Shown here piece after piece: positions 59,941 through 64,000 of a stretch of 64,000 nt of DNA; position 1 is the first letter of the stretch, and each line of letters starts with the position of its first letter. A program made the translations under genes and the position numbers. The notes under the pieces were generated by a model. It was not told the origin of the DNA. It ran no database searches and saw only the letters and a program-made list of their open reading frames with translations. The DNA is taken from contig CM060195.1 in the NCBI GenBank assembly GCA_030549335.1, forward strand, positions 5,611,001-5,675,000, given 5' to 3'. Source of the stretch: Pontederia crassipes. Taxonomy: Eukaryota; Streptophyta; Magnoliopsida; Commelinales; Pontederiaceae.

Positions 59941-62176
59941 TAATAAAGTTTGTTGAATATATGGGTCTGGAAACAACAGAAGTTTCATTATGTACACTGA
60001 CCTTGGCTGCACATAATTTCAATTATAGGCACAAGCAGGCAGCCCTTCTCGTGTAGCAAATGGCAACCTTTACTCGTTTAACATCAATGTGAAATTTATA
60101 TAGGCTGCAACGATGTACGTATTCCGATGTAATTGCCTTCAGAATTTCCTATATGGTCATATTGATAGTTCCATGGTAAGATTCATGGCACTTTGTATGC
60201 ATGAAGAACAACTTCGTTAGATATATTGATGAGAGATAGGATATGCTCACATGGTTGTACATATTAGTTTTGGCCCAATGCAGTTGTGTGCATTTTATTC
60301 GTATTCAGATTGCTCTTATGGAAGAATCTGTGAACATTAACTTCCTCAGCAGGCAGTCAACTTTCCAGTCTCACAAAAAATTCCAATCTCTTGTAATCCG
60401 ATGGGATTCTGGGTAAGCCTATATTCTAGCTTTTTTCCATGTCAGGAATAATGTAAAATGATAATTATTTTTATCCACTTGTCACTCTTTTCTGCCCTAA
60501 TTTTCCAGAATCGCATTCAAACTTCCTTGAGAAACACTTTTTTATTTTTAATATTCCTGCCACATTGTGAATAATAAAATAAGTCTCCAAGAGCTTACAG
60601 TAAAAAAGATACAGAAAAGCAGGATAGCAACAGTTACCAACAAAGTACTGGTGGGTACCATCAGTTTATGCTATGGTGTTGCATTTGTGATGCTCGACTT
60701 CCTTATCTAGACATCAGTTTTCCTCTGCTTTTGGATAAAGTGCAACTTGGCAGAGATGTTTGTCCTCGTCACTCCCCGATAGGGCAATAATGTTAGGAAA
60801 CTTAATAAGATCCATGTTTGGCTCATTTGTTTCCTATCAATAATTATCAAAGCAAATAAGATCATAATTTTGATTGGTAAATTGCTCATTAAATACAATG
60901 GCCGTTGGTGTTCTTTCTTAGTAACTTGTCCATCCTCTATTATCTCATTTTTTTCGGAAATTCTCTATTTAACAAATCGTGCACTGTCGCACATTTCTGT
61001 ATTGATATATTCCTAACATATCAGCTCTGCATTTTATAAATTCCATGTGTACTACTTTGTTAACGACTTAGTTGTACTAAAGGAAAAAAAGAGTAATTAT
61101 GTAAAAAATTAAAAAAAATTGGAGATATCTAGGATTGGGGGGACTACTCGTACCAGCAAGCATCATTACTTTTAGTTTAACAAGTTTAAAAGCAAGCATG
61201 CTTAGAGCTAATTATGATACTTCAGCAATCCAAATTTGCAGAAACATTTCCTTTCTCTTTTGAGGATAAGAATGGATTAATTATTCGATTGCATTTGATA
61301 AAATATATCGCATTTAGTCCTTGCTTGATAAGCCCTTGGAGCCCTCATGTGTGGAAAGGAGACCGTGGCAGGTTCTAATCCAATTGCACTACTCGTCTGG
61401 CCACAATAATCTTTCTCTCATCTCTTTAGCCAAAAGGAACACACAAAGTGCAGCCACAGGCCAGCCATTGTACAATGTCAAAAGCAAAACTTTAACTTTT
61501 TTTTTTCAATTTCTTTTGTAATCTGTCTTAGTCAAGGAGTAATTAATTCATGTTATCTTGTGCTCATCACTAAGTGGGATTTTCCTTTGAACCATGCAGG
61601 GATCTGTTATGCTTAAAATTAACAGCATATGCTGACTTTAGAGTCTTAAAGCATATGCATTTGTGCAGCCAAGTGCAGAACATAATTTCAAAGCTCATGT
61701 TGGAGATTTGAAAGGAGACCAATGCAGCAGGCTCAAAAGATGCAAGGCAGGCACAAAAGAAAAAAGTACTGCAGTGAGCATAAAAATAGGGAAAAAGGAT
61801 GGTGCTGGCAGGTTGAGAGAGATAGGCCCAGGAACTAAGGGGTTGAGATGGATGACAAGAAACAAAACCTGCCTTTCTGATCCACTGGCCAAAGGGTTTT
61901 TTTTAACTTCTGATTAACTGTGCATGCATATTTTAATGAGTGTGCTGAAGAGGAGATCACATGACATGAACGAAACATTTCATACTTTGATTAGCACCAT
62001 TTCTAAGGTTGAGATGAATGAAGTCATGTCCCTATGTAATTTCGTTGGATTAGCGCATCTTTGATTGTTGATAATATTGGATGTGATCATGACGATGATG
62101 TCGGATATGTCAATTCTGCTATATATCTCAACTTAACAACATTGTGATGCACCGGCTTGCTCGTGCACGCTGTCAA
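59941..62176. other. Downstream of the TRM-like gene; no gene recognised
   Basis: The first few hundred bases are probably 3' UTR. A frame at 61663-61917 (84 codons, Lys-rich, ATG start uncertain) follows a plausible acceptor (TTTGTGCAG) but has no recognisable domain and no partner exon. I do not call it a gene. Confidence 0.4.
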
Positions 62177-64000
62177 TGTAACACCCCATAATTTAATCGA
62201 AGATAATTTGGTATTGGGTCAAATCCTCTTGACCTCTTCTATATAAAGATTTAGATCTTCTTTGTTAACATTTTTTCTCTATCTGAATTTTTGACGACTA
62301 GAACTTGAGAAAGGAGGACCTGAGGAACAAGAAGAAGGAGAGGAAGGAAGAGAAGAAATATTCAAGATAAAAATGATCAAATTCCTCTCTCCCCTCTCAA
62401 TGTTCTTGATTGGATTGAGAGAAATAGGAACACCTTGCTCCTATTAGGAATTTAATTGAGGGCTGCATGATTGTTTAACTAAATCTAAAAAGGGTTACAT
62501 GAAATTCATATGTAAATTTATATGCTAAGCATTCATAATTTATTTTGATGTTCTTAAATGTATTGGGAAATGAAACCCTAAATCTATACGAGGGCATGAA
62601 ATTGTATGATTTTATATGTTTTCTAAATGTATGAATGCTTAGAAATCATGCTTTAATATTTAGAAGATTTCATATTGATTTTCTACTATTTTCACATCAA
62701 AATCTAAAATTTTGAGCTGGACATCGAGTTCTGGCACAATTGTGCCGAACTTCAGAACGACCGTGGCTGAGTAGTTGGAAGCCGACAAAATGCAAAGGCA
62801 TCGTAACACCCATGATGAATTTCGTCACGACCATTACAAGCTAGGCACGGTCTGACCACTCTTGGTCACTATCGTGAGTGAGAGGCCTTCAAGAATGAGT
62901 TCAAAATTGGATCACTCACAATCATTTCCATGAAAGGATGACCGTAATGATGCCTGGTATAGCCATGACACCTAGACACGATTGAGACCAACACTTAGAG
63001 AAAAAATGGTTGTTACAGGATCACGACCACGGGTGTGACCATTCTTTCACGACTGTGACTGATTGACAATGACCCTTATGCTATTTTAAACCTATTTTCA
63101 GGTATCTATACAATTTAATGACGATTGATGATTGTATATGACACATAAATATATGAAATGCATGCACAATTGTAATTAGATTAAAATATAAAGATTGAGA
63201 GACGTAACATTGATTGACGATTGCAAACATAATGAACCCAATTAAAAATACTATTACTTGTCCCCCTTCAACTCATCGTTAGGAAATAATTGTGCCCTTC
63301 ACCTTGTGTGTAAATATTTTCTTCGACAAATAACTATGTCATGTACTTTGGTGTAAGTATTTCCTTAAGGTATAATTGTATCTTACCAGTAATAATATGT
63401 ATATTTCTAGTTGCCTTCATGTGATGAGTGACTTGACTCCAAGGCCTAGTTAGCCTACTGTGAGGGCAACGACAAGATTATTCAATTACTGTAAAATCAA
63501 AGTGTGTTACTGTACTGACTGAACTATAAAGACCGATGTCCACAAAAGTGGAGTCCAATGAATTATAAAATAACTCCGTGGAAGTTTATTAAGGCAAAGT
63601 AATGATAAGTGCAAGTTACTTAATGTGCCTAATGTTATGATTGACTGATGACTAATGTTCCATACTTTAATATGTGACTAGTGTTATGATTGACTGATTA
63701 CATGTTATTCCTTGCTACTAATGATATAAAACATGTAGATCATATTGTAGGGTACATGACATACATGTATATTTTATGATATAAGACTACTTATATGAGA
63801 CATGTAGTATCGTGCTTAGGATGCGTTGCATAACATGACCTTTACATACTGTAATTGAAAAATCTTGCACTTTGAATCCGTATAGGTAATTGACATGTTA
63901 GGATGAATGGTGACTCGACTCATGATGACGAAATTGCACATGACATAATAATATATAAATTTATGAGTCATTAGATGTCCTGTCTTAGAAGTGTTTATGA
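62177..64000 (+). mobile_element. LTR (5' 1.8 kb, runs off the window), same family as 9761-21268
   Basis: It begins TGTAACACCCCATAATTTAA and has a CTATATAAAG TATA-like box near 62240. A purine-rich leader (AAGAAGGAGAGGAAGGAAG) follows near 62330, then CACGACC/GACCGTGGC blocks near 62750-63060 and short repeats after 63240. The order is the same as on the minus strand of the 9761-21268 LTR. Whether it is a solo LTR or part of a full element cannot be seen. Confidence 0.65.

Noticed and set aside
61663-61917. 84-codon Lys-rich frame
   Set aside because: No recognisable domain, no partner exon, and a complementary frame of similar length on the other strand.

Overview
The window is nuclear DNA of a flowering plant. 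It holds intron-containing genes with canonical splice sites, a GC-rich first exon with a chloroplast transit peptide, and many plant repeat families. The GC-rich start of the SLOW GREEN 1-like gene hints at a monocot, but the species cannot be fixed from the sequence. About 10 percent is gene-derived; most of the rest is AT-rich repeat debris.

Genes, all on the + strand: (1) 23416-24447, an intronless chloroplast TPR protein of the SLOW GREEN 1 type. (2) 26620-29433, a nine-exon, 233-residue peptidase-M50B-like membrane protein with an HExxH motif. (3) 48055-49171, three orphan exons of a glyoxylate/succinic semialdehyde reductase (GLYR2-like), a gene fragment. (4) 54626-59940, a five-exon, 999-residue TRM/LONGIFOLIA-type DUF4378 protein whose last intron is GC-AG. 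They do not form a pathway; they are ordinary neighbours on a chromosome arm.

Mobile DNA: 1450-1930 is a TRIM. 3077-4697 and 45737-47399 are two copies of one non-autonomous CACTA family. 5765-8789 is a Helitron-like element. 9761-21268 is a solo LTR with target duplication AGAGT, interrupted by a 6.5 kb CACTA element (with TnpA-like and broken TnpD genes), a copia-type solo LTR and a 1.0 kb element. Older LTR debris of the same family flanks it. 33957-34661 and 52624-53567 are long-TIR elements with GC-rich cores; 35379-35815 and 44964-45543 are hAT-type MITEs. 36321-44520 is a decayed chromodomain Ty3/gypsy element whose 5' LTR is nearly gone. 51765-52061 is a 297 bp LTR element (SMART class). 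A further LTR starts at 62177 and runs off the window.

The most distinctive signal is a short retroposon family with a (TTG)n 3' tail, present in eight copies at 27-31, 48.6 and 56.5 kb and concentrated in gene introns. One copy landed exactly on a 5' splice site and duplicated it; another supplies most of an 80 nt intron. I found no CRISPR, operon, rRNA or convincing tRNA, and nothing that I would call a wholly new molecular system.
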